This document shows, in pieces, positions 17,748 through 26,262 of a stretch of 64,000 nucleotides of DNA; position 1 is the stretch's first letter, and the number at the start of each line of letters is the position of its first letter. Under the pieces are notes generated by a model, which was given only the letters and a program-made list of their open reading frames with translations, was not told the origin of the DNA and did not search any database. This DNA comes from an uncultured Bacteroidales bacterium (GTDB lineage Bacteria > Bacteroidota > Bacteroidia > Bacteroidales > Bacteroidaceae), in NCBI GenBank assembly GCA_902802265.1, contig CADCLN010000002.1, forward strand, positions 103,079-167,078, read 5' to 3'. A program made the translations under genes and the position numbers.

Positions 17748-19433
17748 ATGATCATCAAGATGTTTATGAAACGAATAATAAAGAACACGCTTTTTGCTAT
17801 CGCGTTCCTCCCCGCAGGAATGATGATAGGCGGCTGTACGGATGGTTGGAATGACCATTACGACACCGATGGGCAGTCGGCTGCGGGCCAGTCGCTGCTT
17901 CAGTGCATAGAGGGTAATCCGCAGCTCAGCCATTTCCTGAAGGTCTGTCGGGCTACACACCTTTATAATAATATGCACGCTACACCCATCACCTACGCCG
18001 ATCTGCTGGGGGCTGACCAGTCGCTGACGGTGTGGGCTCCGCTGAACGGCACGTTCAATGTGGATTCGCTGCTCGACCTCTGCCAAACCGCTCAGGGCGA
18101 CTCTGCCGTGGCGCTGCATTTTGTGGCAAACCACATGGCACGCAGTCTGTACAATATGAATGACGCCACCAGGGAGTCTGTGAGGATGCTGAACGACAAG
18201 CTGCTCGACCTGACTTCGCGGCAACTCTTTACCAGCAAGGTGGTGGAGGGTAGCTATAATATCCCCGCCACGAATGGGTTGCTTCATGTCGTCGGCGACG
18301 ATGCTCCCTACACCTACAATGTGTATGAAGGACTGACCAGCCTTAGCCGGTATGCCCACATCGGCAACCTGCTCAGGCGCATGGAGAGGAAGGAGCTGGA
18401 CGAGGAACGCAGTGTGCAGTCGGGGCTGGTGGATGGACGCAAGGTTTATTCCGACTCCGTCATGCTGACGGTGAACGACTATTTCCGTTCCGTCGGCAAT
18501 ATCATCTGCGAGGACTCTACCTTCAGGATGCTCGTGCCCAGTGTGGCTACATGGAACAGGGTCTATGACGAGGCCACGAGGCTGTTTAACTACGGCAGCA
18601 TCGAGAAGGCTGACTCCATCAGCGAGTATTGGAAGACGGTCAGCCTGGTGCAGGACCTTATCTTCAACTGTAACCCTGCGGTGAATAAGGCGCCGACGGA
18701 CTCGCTGATTACCGCTGCATATTCGCCCACCCAGTGGCCCTACCACGTCTATTACAAGCCGTTTGCCGACGACAGCCTGATGCAGCGCGCACAGATTGCC
18801 GACAGCATGAAGTGCTCCAACGGCATGTTCTACGACATAGCAGCATGGCCCTACGACACCAGGAAGCTGTATTTCCACCCTATCAAGATGGAAGGAGAAC
18901 GGGAGGCGAATATGGTGGGTTACTCGGGGTGCACGACGAATATCCGCTGGACGAACAACCAGGCGATTTCGGGAGGTGGGTATCTCGACATCGTGCCCAA
19001 GTCGAGCACCAGCAACTGGACGGCTACGTTTGAGGTGACGAACACGCTCTCCGGCACTTACGACATCTGCGTGGTCACGCTGCCCAAGACGGCTTATCAG
19101 GCGAACTCAAAGGACAAGAAGCCTAATAAGTTCAAGGCTTGGCTGACTTATACCGACCTGGACGGAACGAAGAAGACGGTGAATTATAACGAGGAGTTGA
19201 AGACCAGCGGAACGGACATCGACACGATTTGCATCGGACGATTTACCTTCCCCGTCTGCCACTATGCTCAGCCCGATGCGGGCGTCACCCTGCAGATTCA
19301 GTGCAGCATCACGAATCGGCAGACGAGTTTTTCACGCGAGATGTTTTTAGACTGTATTTACCTGAAACCCGTAACCGATGCCGAGGAAGAGGCAGCGGAC
19401 GAGGCTAAAGCAAGGAAGGAGGTACGCAAATGA
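17748..19433 (+). CDS. FAS1-related lipoprotein with C-terminal beta-sandwich (third)
   Basis: A 561-residue protein with lipobox MMIGGCTDG (C30 from this start; ATG codons at 17760 and 17766 are also possible). A FAS1-like region lies at about 40-190 (QSLTVWAPLNGTFNVDSLLD, TNGLLHVVGDDAPY). The second half has a weaker repeat and a sandwich domain (GTYDICVVTLPKTAYQANSK). It resembles the previous product in layout but is shorter. The stop overlaps the next SusC start by four bases (ATGA), a sign of coupled translation. Likely surface glycan binding, inferred from context. Confidence 0.75.
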   Translation: MIIKMFMKRIIKNTLFAIAFLPAGMMIGGCTDGWNDHYDTDGQSAAGQSLLQCIEGNPQLSHFLKVCRATHLYNNMHATPITYADLLGADQSLTVWAPLNGTFNVDSLLDLCQTAQGDSAVALHFVANHMARSLYNMNDATRESVRMLNDKLLDLTSRQLFTSKVVEGSYNIPATNGLLHVVGDDAPYTYNVYEGLTSLSRYAHIGNLLRRMERKELDEERSVQSGLVDGRKVYSDSVMLTVNDYFRSVGNIICEDSTFRMLVPSVATWNRVYDEATRLFNYGSIEKADSISEYWKTVSLVQDLIFNCNPAVNKAPTDSLITAAYSPTQWPYHVYYKPFADDSLMQRAQIADSMKCSNGMFYDIAAWPYDTRKLYFHPIKMEGEREANMVGYSGCTTNIRWTNNQAISGGGYLDIVPKSSTSNWTATFEVTNTLSGTYDICVVTLPKTAYQANSKDKKPNKFKAWLTYTDLDGTKKTVNYNEELKTSGTDIDTICIGRFTFPVCHYAQPDAGVTLQIQCSITNRQTSFSREMFLDCIYLKPVTDAEEEAADEAKARKEVRK

Positions 19434-22400
19434 AACGCAATGGCATTGCAACAGGGGTTTTCTGTATGCTGACGATGGTCTGCCTGATGGGGTCTGCCCC
19501 GATGGCAGCGCAGCAAACGCAGCCAAGGGCTGCTGCGGAGAATCTGGTCGAACTGAAGGGCTGCGTCGTGGATGCCGCCACAGGCGAACCCGCCGCGGGT
19601 GTGCACGTTCAGGCTTACAATAATAACCGCTATGCCGCCATGACCGACGAGCGGGGCGAGTATGCCATCAGGGTGCCTGAGTATGTCACTTCGCTCAGCT
19701 TTGAGGCAGAGGGCTACAATCTGGTGCAGCAGGCGGTGTCTGTGGCCGACGGCAAGGTGGTGCCCGTCAAGATGTTCTCCGACAAGTTTTTTGAGTCTTA
19801 CCGCAGGCAGACGACGGCTCTGTCGGACCGGACGGCGCGGGTGGGCTATAATAATAATGATATCAGCATCGACCCGCAGGTGCAGCAGCAGTTTGGCGCC
19901 GACATGCTGACAGCGGTGCGCAGCGGGATGCCTGGTATGGGCGTCAGGATGCTGATGAACGGCGTGAATTCGCTTAACAGCAATGCAATGCCGCTGGTGG
20001 TCATCGACGGGGTTATCCAGAATATGCAGTACGATGCTCCAGCCCTCCACGACGGGTTCTACAACAATATCCTCGCCAACATCATGGTGGAGGATATCGA
20101 GAGGGTCTCTGTGCTGAAGAACGGTACTGCCCTCTACGGAGCAAAGGGTGCCAACGGTGTGCTGGTCATCGAGACGAAGCGCAACAAGTCGATGGCTACC
20201 CGCATCGATGTGAGTGTGGGTGGTTCGTACCAGCTGCTGCCCCGTCAGCCCGAAATGATGGATGCGCAGCAGTACCGTATCTTTGCCTCCGAACTGATTG
20301 GCTCGACGGGTACCAAGAGTAATAGCTTCAAGTTTCTGCAAACGGACCCTCATTATTATTATTACAGTATGTACCACAACGACACCGACTGGTCAAAGGA
20401 GGTGCGCAAGGAGAGTTTTGTGCAGAACTATAGCATCAATGTGCAGGGTGGTGACGACGTGGCGAATTATAACCTCTCTGTGGGTTACGCGGGGGCTAAG
20501 GCTACGCTGAAGGATAACGCTTTCTCGCGCTTCAATCTGCGCCTGAATACGGACATCAACGTCGTGAAGAATGTCACCGTCCGTTTCGATGCCTCCTACA
20601 GCGATGTGAAGCGCAATCTGCGCGACGACGGAGTGAAGGATCATGTCACCGACGGCATCAACAGCAGTCCTGCCTTCCTCTCGCTCATCAAGGCTCCCTT
20701 CCTGTCGCCATACGCCTACGACACGCAGGGAAATATTACCGGATATCTGGCTGAAGCGGACGATTATCTCAGCGATGTGGTCGTGATGGATAGATACACC
20801 AAGTCGCTGCCCAATCCTACGAGCATCCTTGTGAATGGCGATGGCGACAATAAGAATTATTTCTCGAACCGCCTCATTTCGCTGGCTGTCACTCCGGCAT
20901 GGAATATCAACAGGAGCTGGACGGTGGCTGACCACTTTGCCTTCCAGCTCGACAATACGGACGAGAATTATTATCTGCCCACCAACGGCGTGCCGTCCTA
21001 CGAGGTGAAGGGCATCGGCACGGTGAGCAATACGGCAAGTGCCCTGGCTGCCCGTCAGATTACGGTGATGAATGACCTCTACTTCCGTTTCAATCATCGG
21101 TGGAGCGGACATCTGCTGGGTGTGCGCGGCGGCTGGAGGTATCTGCGCGACACGTATCGACTGAACACGCAGGTGGGCTACGATACGGGCAACGACAAGA
21201 CACCTAATATGTCGGGGTCGCTCTCTTATAAGCAGACCGACGGACAGGATGACCGAAACGTGAACCTGACTTACTACCTCACCGCCGACTACAATTATCG
21301 GGAGCGTTACTACCTCTCGGCAGCCGTCAGCATGGATGGCAGCAGCAGGTTTGGCAAGGATGCCGCCGACGGTGTGAGGATTGGCAATTATGCCTTTGGC
21401 TTCTTCCCCAGCGTGGAGGCTGCCTGGGTGGTTACCAATGAGGACTGGATGCCAAAGGACAAGGGCCTCAATTACCTGAAGCTGAATGTGGGCTTCGACC
21501 TCCTCGGCAACGACGGTGCGGGCAGTCAGGCTTCTCGTACTTATTTCGTTGCCAAGCGCATCTTCGACAGTACCACAGGACTTGCTTTGGGGAATATCGG
21601 AAATACGAAGCTGCAATGGGAAACGACGGCACGCCTCACGGCAGGACTGCAACTCTCTGCTTTCGACAACCGTCTGAGTTTCCGCTTCAACTACTTCCGA
21701 GCTAATACTTACAACCTGCTCTCCCTTTCCAGCCTCAGTTACCTCACCGGTCTGCAGCAGAACTGGACCAACGGCGGACGGGTTCGTAACGAAGGCTTTG
21801 ATGTGGGTTTCGATGCGAAGGTCTTGAATCTGAAGGATTGGAAGTGGTCGTTGGGTGCCTCGATGGGTCACTACAAGAATACTATCCAGTCGCTCCCAGG
21901 TACCGACGGCTATGTAGATCAGACGTGCTATGGTGCCACAATCCGTAATGCCGAAGGTATGGCAACAGGACTTTTCTACGGCTACAGGACACAGGGTGTC
22001 TTTGCCTCGCAAGCCGAAGCCGATGCCGCTGCCCTCTATCAGCGTACAGAGACTGGCGCCAAGCAGTATTTCTCGGCAGGCGACATGCGGTTCGTTGATA
22101 GCAACGGCGACCACTGCATTGACCAGGCTGACAGGCAGGTCATCGGAGACCCTAACCCCGATGTCTATGGCACCATCCACACGCAGCTCTCCTGGAAACG
22201 CTTCACGCTCAATGTTAATTTTGCCTATTCAATCGGTGCAGATATCTACAATTACCAGCGGGCTATCCTCGAATCGGGTGCTTATTTCTACAACCAGACC
22301 ACGGCTATGCTGGAACGCTGGACACACGAAGGACAGCAGACTCAAGTGCCTCGGACCAGTTTCCTCGACCCAATGGGCAACAGCCGATTCTCCGACCGCT

Positions 22401-22645
22401 GGATAGAAGACGGCAGCTACTTGAAGCTCAAGACTGTAACCCTCAGCTACACCCTGCCTATCCGCAGCACTTATCTGCAAGGCATCACTCTCTGGGCAGC
22501 AGCCAACAACCTCTTTACCCTCACCCGTTATCTGGGCAGCGACCCTGAGTTTTCGCACAGCAACGCCGTTCTGGGTATGGGCATCGACCGTGGTCTCCTC
22601 GGCACAGGTCGCAGTTTCTCTATCGGTGCTAAAATCAACCTCTAA
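19430..22645 (+). CDS. SusC/RagA-type TonB-dependent outer-membrane transporter (second)
   Basis: A 1071-residue outer-membrane protein with a signal peptide ending about APMAAQQ. The carboxypeptidase-regulatory-like domain (LKGCVVDAATGEPAAGVHVQ), plug (AMPLVVIDGVIQ, SVLKNGTALYGAKGANGVLV) and barrel (final strand SFSIGAKINL) are complete. It differs clearly from the first SusC of the operon, so the operon probably handles two substrates or two sizes of one. Its SusD partner begins 14 bases downstream. Confidence 0.95.
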   Translation: MKRNGIATGVFCMLTMVCLMGSAPMAAQQTQPRAAAENLVELKGCVVDAATGEPAAGVHVQAYNNNRYAAMTDERGEYAIRVPEYVTSLSFEAEGYNLVQQAVSVADGKVVPVKMFSDKFFESYRRQTTALSDRTARVGYNNNDISIDPQVQQQFGADMLTAVRSGMPGMGVRMLMNGVNSLNSNAMPLVVIDGVIQNMQYDAPALHDGFYNNILANIMVEDIERVSVLKNGTALYGAKGANGVLVIETKRNKSMATRIDVSVGGSYQLLPRQPEMMDAQQYRIFASELIGSTGTKSNSFKFLQTDPHYYYYSMYHNDTDWSKEVRKESFVQNYSINVQGGDDVANYNLSVGYAGAKATLKDNAFSRFNLRLNTDINVVKNVTVRFDASYSDVKRNLRDDGVKDHVTDGINSSPAFLSLIKAPFLSPYAYDTQGNITGYLAEADDYLSDVVVMDRYTKSLPNPTSILVNGDGDNKNYFSNRLISLAVTPAWNINRSWTVADHFAFQLDNTDENYYLPTNGVPSYEVKGIGTVSNTASALAARQITVMNDLYFRFNHRWSGHLLGVRGGWRYLRDTYRLNTQVGYDTGNDKTPNMSGSLSYKQTDGQDDRNVNLTYYLTADYNYRERYYLSAAVSMDGSSRFGKDAADGVRIGNYAFGFFPSVEAAWVVTNEDWMPKDKGLNYLKLNVGFDLLGNDGAGSQASRTYFVAKRIFDSTTGLALGNIGNTKLQWETTARLTAGLQLSAFDNRLSFRFNYFRANTYNLLSLSSLSYLTGLQQNWTNGGRVRNEGFDVGFDAKVLNLKDWKWSLGASMGHYKNTIQSLPGTDGYVDQTCYGATIRNAEGMATGLFYGYRTQGVFASQAEADAAALYQRTETGAKQYFSAGDMRFVDSNGDHCIDQADRQVIGDPNPDVYGTIHTQLSWKRFTLNVNFAYSIGADIYNYQRAILESGAYFYNQTTAMLERWTHEGQQTQVPRTSFLDPMGNSRFSDRWIEDGSYLKLKTVTLSYTLPIRSTYLQGITLWAAANNLFTLTRYLGSDPEFSHSNAVLGMGIDRGLLGTGRSFSIGAKINL

Positions 22646-22659
22646 AACTGTATATCGAC

Positions 22660-24354
22660 ATGAAAAGTTATCATATAAAAAGTTTTGCCACTCCGTTGCT
22701 GGCATTCTTCATTCTTCATTCTTCATTCTTCGTTTTCAGCAGCTGTACAGAACAGGAAAGCAGCATGGTGGAGTTTGAGGAAGACAATAATCTCGACACA
22801 CCCAACGACACCGTCTATTCCCTGCTCGGCATCATTCAGAAGCTGCAGCAGGTAGCCGACCGCACTCAACTGTTTGGCGAACTCCGAGGCGACTTGGTAA
22901 CGCTTACCGACCACGCCAGCCTCGAACTGCAGGCATTGGCAAATTTTACGGCTGGAACGTCCTCGCCCTACAACAAAATTGCTGATTATTATGCTGTCAT
23001 TCAGAATTGTAACTATTTTCTCTCCCATGCCGACATGCAGCTTATGAAGCGAGGCGTGAAGGTCTTTGAAAAGGAATACGCCGTCATCAAGGCATACCGT
23101 GCATGGACTTACATGCAGCTGGCACTCAACTACGGCAGCGTGCCTTTCTTCACCGAACCCCTCCTTACCGAGAACGATGCCAATCCCGCCGCCTTTCCTA
23201 AATATGATATTCGGCAGATGGCAGACTTCTTCATCCAAGATCTCGCTCCGCTCGTCGATACTGAGTTTCCCTCCTACGGCAATATGAGCGGCTATCCCTC
23301 ACGCCGCTTCTACATCCCAGTGCGTGTACTTCTGGGCGACTTCTGCCTCTGGTCTGGACGTTACCGCGAAGCTGCACAATACTACCACGACTACTTCACC
23401 AAGACGGGTAACATTCATCCCACCACGACACGCTCAATCGGATGGGAAGATCAGAAATTCGAGCGTGTGCTTGATGCCTATAGAAATTCATTCGCTACTC
23501 CGTCCGATGATGAAATTCTCACCATCATCCCGCTGGAGGAAGAGGAGTTCAATGGCACCGTAACCCATCTCGACGACGTCTTCGAGAGTACCGACGACAA
23601 CAAATATTACTTCCAGGCCACACCCAGCCCTGCCTACAAGGAGCTTTCACGCTCTCAGCGCTTTGTGGTCGTATATGCTGACCTTGTCACCCTAAAGGCC
23701 GACACCGTCTCACCTCCAGAAGACATGGTTTATTCCAGCGAGGATTTTCGAGGTGACCTGCGTCTGTTCTCCTGTTGGAAAACAGCATCCCTCACTAGCA
23801 ACTCCAGCAACATCTCGTCCGTTTATCAGCAATTTGATAAGCTGGGCTTCGACTACGTCATCCTCTACCGACTCAGTCACGTCTATCTGCGCTATGCTGA
23901 GGCTCTGAACCGTGCCGGCTTCCCCGAAGCAGCCTTCTTCGTGCTGAAATACGGTCTTTGTAACGACCACATGGACAAGTATATGAGTCCTGCAGAACGA
24001 TCTGCAGCCGGTGACCTCATCACCTTCAGCGGCTACACCTTTACAACGAGCAACACCCAGGGCATACACAGCCGTGGCAGCGGCAAGGCAAATGCCGACA
24101 AGTCCTACGTCATCCCAGAATTGGCTTCTAAAAACGACTCCATCCTCTGGGTAGAAGACAAACTCGTCGAAGAGATGGCGCTTGAAACCGCTGGCGAAGG
24201 TCTTCGCTTCTACGACCTCATGCGTATTGCTCTGCGTCGTGGCGACCCATCCTTCTTGGCAAAGAAAGTCGCAAGTCGTGGCGGCACAGCCAACTTCGAC
24301 AGCGACCTCTACCAAACCCTCTGCAACCCTCAGAAATGGTATTTGCCTTATTGA
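22660..24354 (+). CDS. SusD/RagB-type nutrient-binding lipoprotein (second)
   Basis: A 564-residue lipoprotein with lipobox VFSSCTEQ (C29). SusD-like helices (VIKAYRAWTYMQLALNYGSV, LSHVYLRYAEALNRAGFPEA) and the C-terminal EEMALETAGEGLRFYDLMRI support the family. It pairs with the SusC just upstream. The hydrophobic core of its signal peptide (residues 16-24) is encoded by four exact 7-bp repeats. Because 7 is not a multiple of three, gain or loss of one unit would shift the frame. Confidence 0.93.
   Translation: MKSYHIKSFATPLLAFFILHSSFFVFSSCTEQESSMVEFEEDNNLDTPNDTVYSLLGIIQKLQQVADRTQLFGELRGDLVTLTDHASLELQALANFTAGTSSPYNKIADYYAVIQNCNYFLSHADMQLMKRGVKVFEKEYAVIKAYRAWTYMQLALNYGSVPFFTEPLLTENDANPAAFPKYDIRQMADFFIQDLAPLVDTEFPSYGNMSGYPSRRFYIPVRVLLGDFCLWSGRYREAAQYYHDYFTKTGNIHPTTTRSIGWEDQKFERVLDAYRNSFATPSDDEILTIIPLEEEEFNGTVTHLDDVFESTDDNKYYFQATPSPAYKELSRSQRFVVVYADLVTLKADTVSPPEDMVYSSEDFRGDLRLFSCWKTASLTSNSSNISSVYQQFDKLGFDYVILYRLSHVYLRYAEALNRAGFPEAAFFVLKYGLCNDHMDKYMSPAERSAAGDLITFSGYTFTTSNTQGIHSRGSGKANADKSYVIPELASKNDSILWVEDKLVEEMALETAGEGLRFYDLMRIALRRGDPSFLAKKVASRGGTANFDSDLYQTLCNPQKWYLPY
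22703..22730 (+). repeat. CATTCTT x4 heptamer repeat inside the second susD signal sequence
   Basis: Four perfect tandem units of CATTCTT lie within the signal-peptide codons of the second SusD gene. The same motif, outside coding sequence, is at 53490-53510. Copy-number change by one unit would frameshift the gene. Confidence 0.85.
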
Positions 24355-24406
24355 TTTCTATAGTCCCTATAGTTTCCTATAGTTTCCTATAATTAATCCT
24401 CTTAAA

Positions 24407-26014
24407 ATGAAAAAAATATCATTCCTCCTTTGTACCCTCTGTGTTTTCTGTTCCCTCTGTGCCTCTCCCCTTCGTTTGCCACGTTTCTTCAGCGACGGCA
24501 TGGTTCTGCAACGAGGCCAGAAACTTCCTGTGTGGGGGTGGGGCACACCTGGTCAAACCATCAAGGTGACCCTCTGCGGCAAGACCGCCAAGACGAAGGT
24601 TCAGCCCGACGGCACATGGCGAGCCACCTTGCCAAAATTCAAAGCCACCACCACACCCCAGCAGTTGCTCATCGTCAGCGACGGTGGCGAGAACCTGCTT
24701 GTCAGGAACGTCCTTATAGGCGACCTCTACCTCTGCTCTGGTCAGAGCAACATGGAGCTGCCCATCCGCCGTTGCATGGACAAGCAGGCAGAAAGGGTGA
24801 AGAACTATTCCAATCCTAACATCCGCTACCTCAAGTTTCCACATCAATATAATTATGTGCGGCCCAACGACGACGTGCAGATTCGCCCCTGGCAAGACAT
24901 CACCCCCGAGAATTGCGGCGAAGTCTCCGCCATCTGCTACTTCATGGCACGTCAGTTGCAGGAAGAAACAGGTGTGCCCATCGGCATCATCAACTCAGCC
25001 GTTGGCGGGACAAAGGTCGATGCATGGATGCCACAGGAGAGCCTGAAAGACTTTCCGGCCTACGCACAGGAATTTTCAAAATTGAAATACAACCAGCAAA
25101 ACTGGCCCGACAGCATCATGCGTAGCGAAATGCGAGCCGGAAATGAATGGGAACGCGAAATGATGCGTTCCGACACGATTGTCAACCATTGGCGTACACC
25201 TGGCTACGATTTTTCCCGCTGGGCTGCCACCGACATTTTTTCCGACTGGGGCAAGGCTGGCAACGGCTCTTATTGGTTCCGTCACACCCTGGTTCTTCCT
25301 GCCGATTGTGCAGGCAAAACAGCCACATTGCGCCTCGGAGCCATGAAGGATGCCGACAGCGTCTTTGTCAACGGGCGGTTTGTCGGGAACACCACTTACG
25401 AGTATCCCCCTCGCATCTACACCGTGCCACAGGGTTTGCTCCGTGAAGGAGAAAACGAAGTCATGGTTCACCTCATGTCGCAGGGCGGACGTCCCAACTT
25501 CACGCCGCAAAAGCTCTATCAGCTTGAAGTCGGCAACCACATCTTCCCCATCAATTCTCAATGGCAGATGGCACAGGGCAGCCGCATGAGACCCAAGCCA
25601 GGCAGCACTTATTTTGTCGATTGCCCCACAGGTCTCTATAACGCCATGATTGCTCCGCTGCGCGACCTCCCCATATCGGGTATGCTCTGGTATCAGGGCG
25701 AGAGCAACGCCGGCAAAAAGGACTACGCTGACTACCTTGTGCGCATGGTCGAAGAATGGCGTCGCCAGTGGCACTCGGAGTTTCCTGTCGTCATCTGCGA
25801 ACTGGCAGGTTTCCAGACTGGTCATAATCCAGGGCTTGAAGCCTCATGGGCATCCCTGCGTGAACAGCAGCGACAAGCCTCAGAGCGACTGAAAAAAGCC
25901 GCCCTTGTCCCTCTTTCCGATACCGGAGAATGGAATGACATCCATCCACAGGACAAAGACATCGCCGGTCAGCGAGCCGCCGAAAAAATGTCGAAGCTGG
26001 TGTACGGCAAGTGA
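24407..26014 (+). CDS. Secreted SGNH esterase, sialate O-acetylesterase-like (acetyl-hemicellulose esterase candidate)
   Basis: A 535-residue protein with signal peptide to about residue 19. Block I is YLCSGQSNMELP with nucleophile S114, the second block is WYQGESNA and the Asp-His block is DIHPQDK near the C-terminus. A jelly-roll insert (SYWFRHTLVLPADCAGKTAT) divides the SGNH domain, as is usual for the large sialate-O-acetylesterase group. In xylan clusters such enzymes act as acetylxylan esterases. It follows the FAS1/SusCD operon after 52 bases that hold degenerate TATAGTTTCC repeats and may be transcribed with it. A terminator follows. Confidence 0.88.
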   Translation: MKKISFLLCTLCVFCSLCASPLRLPRFFSDGMVLQRGQKLPVWGWGTPGQTIKVTLCGKTAKTKVQPDGTWRATLPKFKATTTPQQLLIVSDGGENLLVRNVLIGDLYLCSGQSNMELPIRRCMDKQAERVKNYSNPNIRYLKFPHQYNYVRPNDDVQIRPWQDITPENCGEVSAICYFMARQLQEETGVPIGIINSAVGGTKVDAWMPQESLKDFPAYAQEFSKLKYNQQNWPDSIMRSEMRAGNEWEREMMRSDTIVNHWRTPGYDFSRWAATDIFSDWGKAGNGSYWFRHTLVLPADCAGKTATLRLGAMKDADSVFVNGRFVGNTTYEYPPRIYTVPQGLLREGENEVMVHLMSQGGRPNFTPQKLYQLEVGNHIFPINSQWQMAQGSRMRPKPGSTYFVDCPTGLYNAMIAPLRDLPISGMLWYQGESNAGKKDYADYLVRMVEEWRRQWHSEFPVVICELAGFQTGHNPGLEASWASLREQQRQASERLKKAALVPLSDTGEWNDIHPQDKDIAGQRAAEKMSKLVYGK

Positions 26015-26033
26015 AAATCTCCAGCACGTTACT

Positions 26034-26068
26034 CAACAGTCGTGGTTCGTCCACGGCTGTTTCTTTTT
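26034..26068 (+). terminator. Intrinsic terminator after the esterase gene
   Basis: AACAGTCGTGG (26035-26045) pairs with CCACGGCTGTT (26051-26061) with one G-U pair and a five-base loop, followed by TCTTTTT. It ends the 8.2-26.0 kb transcription unit. Confidence 0.8.
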
Positions 26069-26183
26069 GTGCCAGTAAGCAGACCGATGTTTTTGCTATT
26101 GTAATTATTTCTGTTATTTTTAATCTCCTTTAGCTGCAGAATGGGGCTTTGGTACATTCGTTAAAACATTTGTTACATTTTAT

Positions 26184-26216
26184 GCGCGGCAGATTGGCTT
26201 TTATTCCATAACTTTG
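26184..26216 (+). promoter_or_regulatory. Promoter of the xylan enzyme operon
   Basis: TTG at 26184-26186 and TAACTTTG at 26209-26216 are 22 bases apart, matching the Bacteroidetes -33/-7 pattern. The leader to the GH43 start is about 40 bases. All five genes from 26.3 to 36.2 kb probably depend on it. Confidence 0.65.
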
Positions 26217-26262
26217 CCGCAAACTTGCTTTGCAAACTTTAAGCTAAACAAATAAAACAAAC

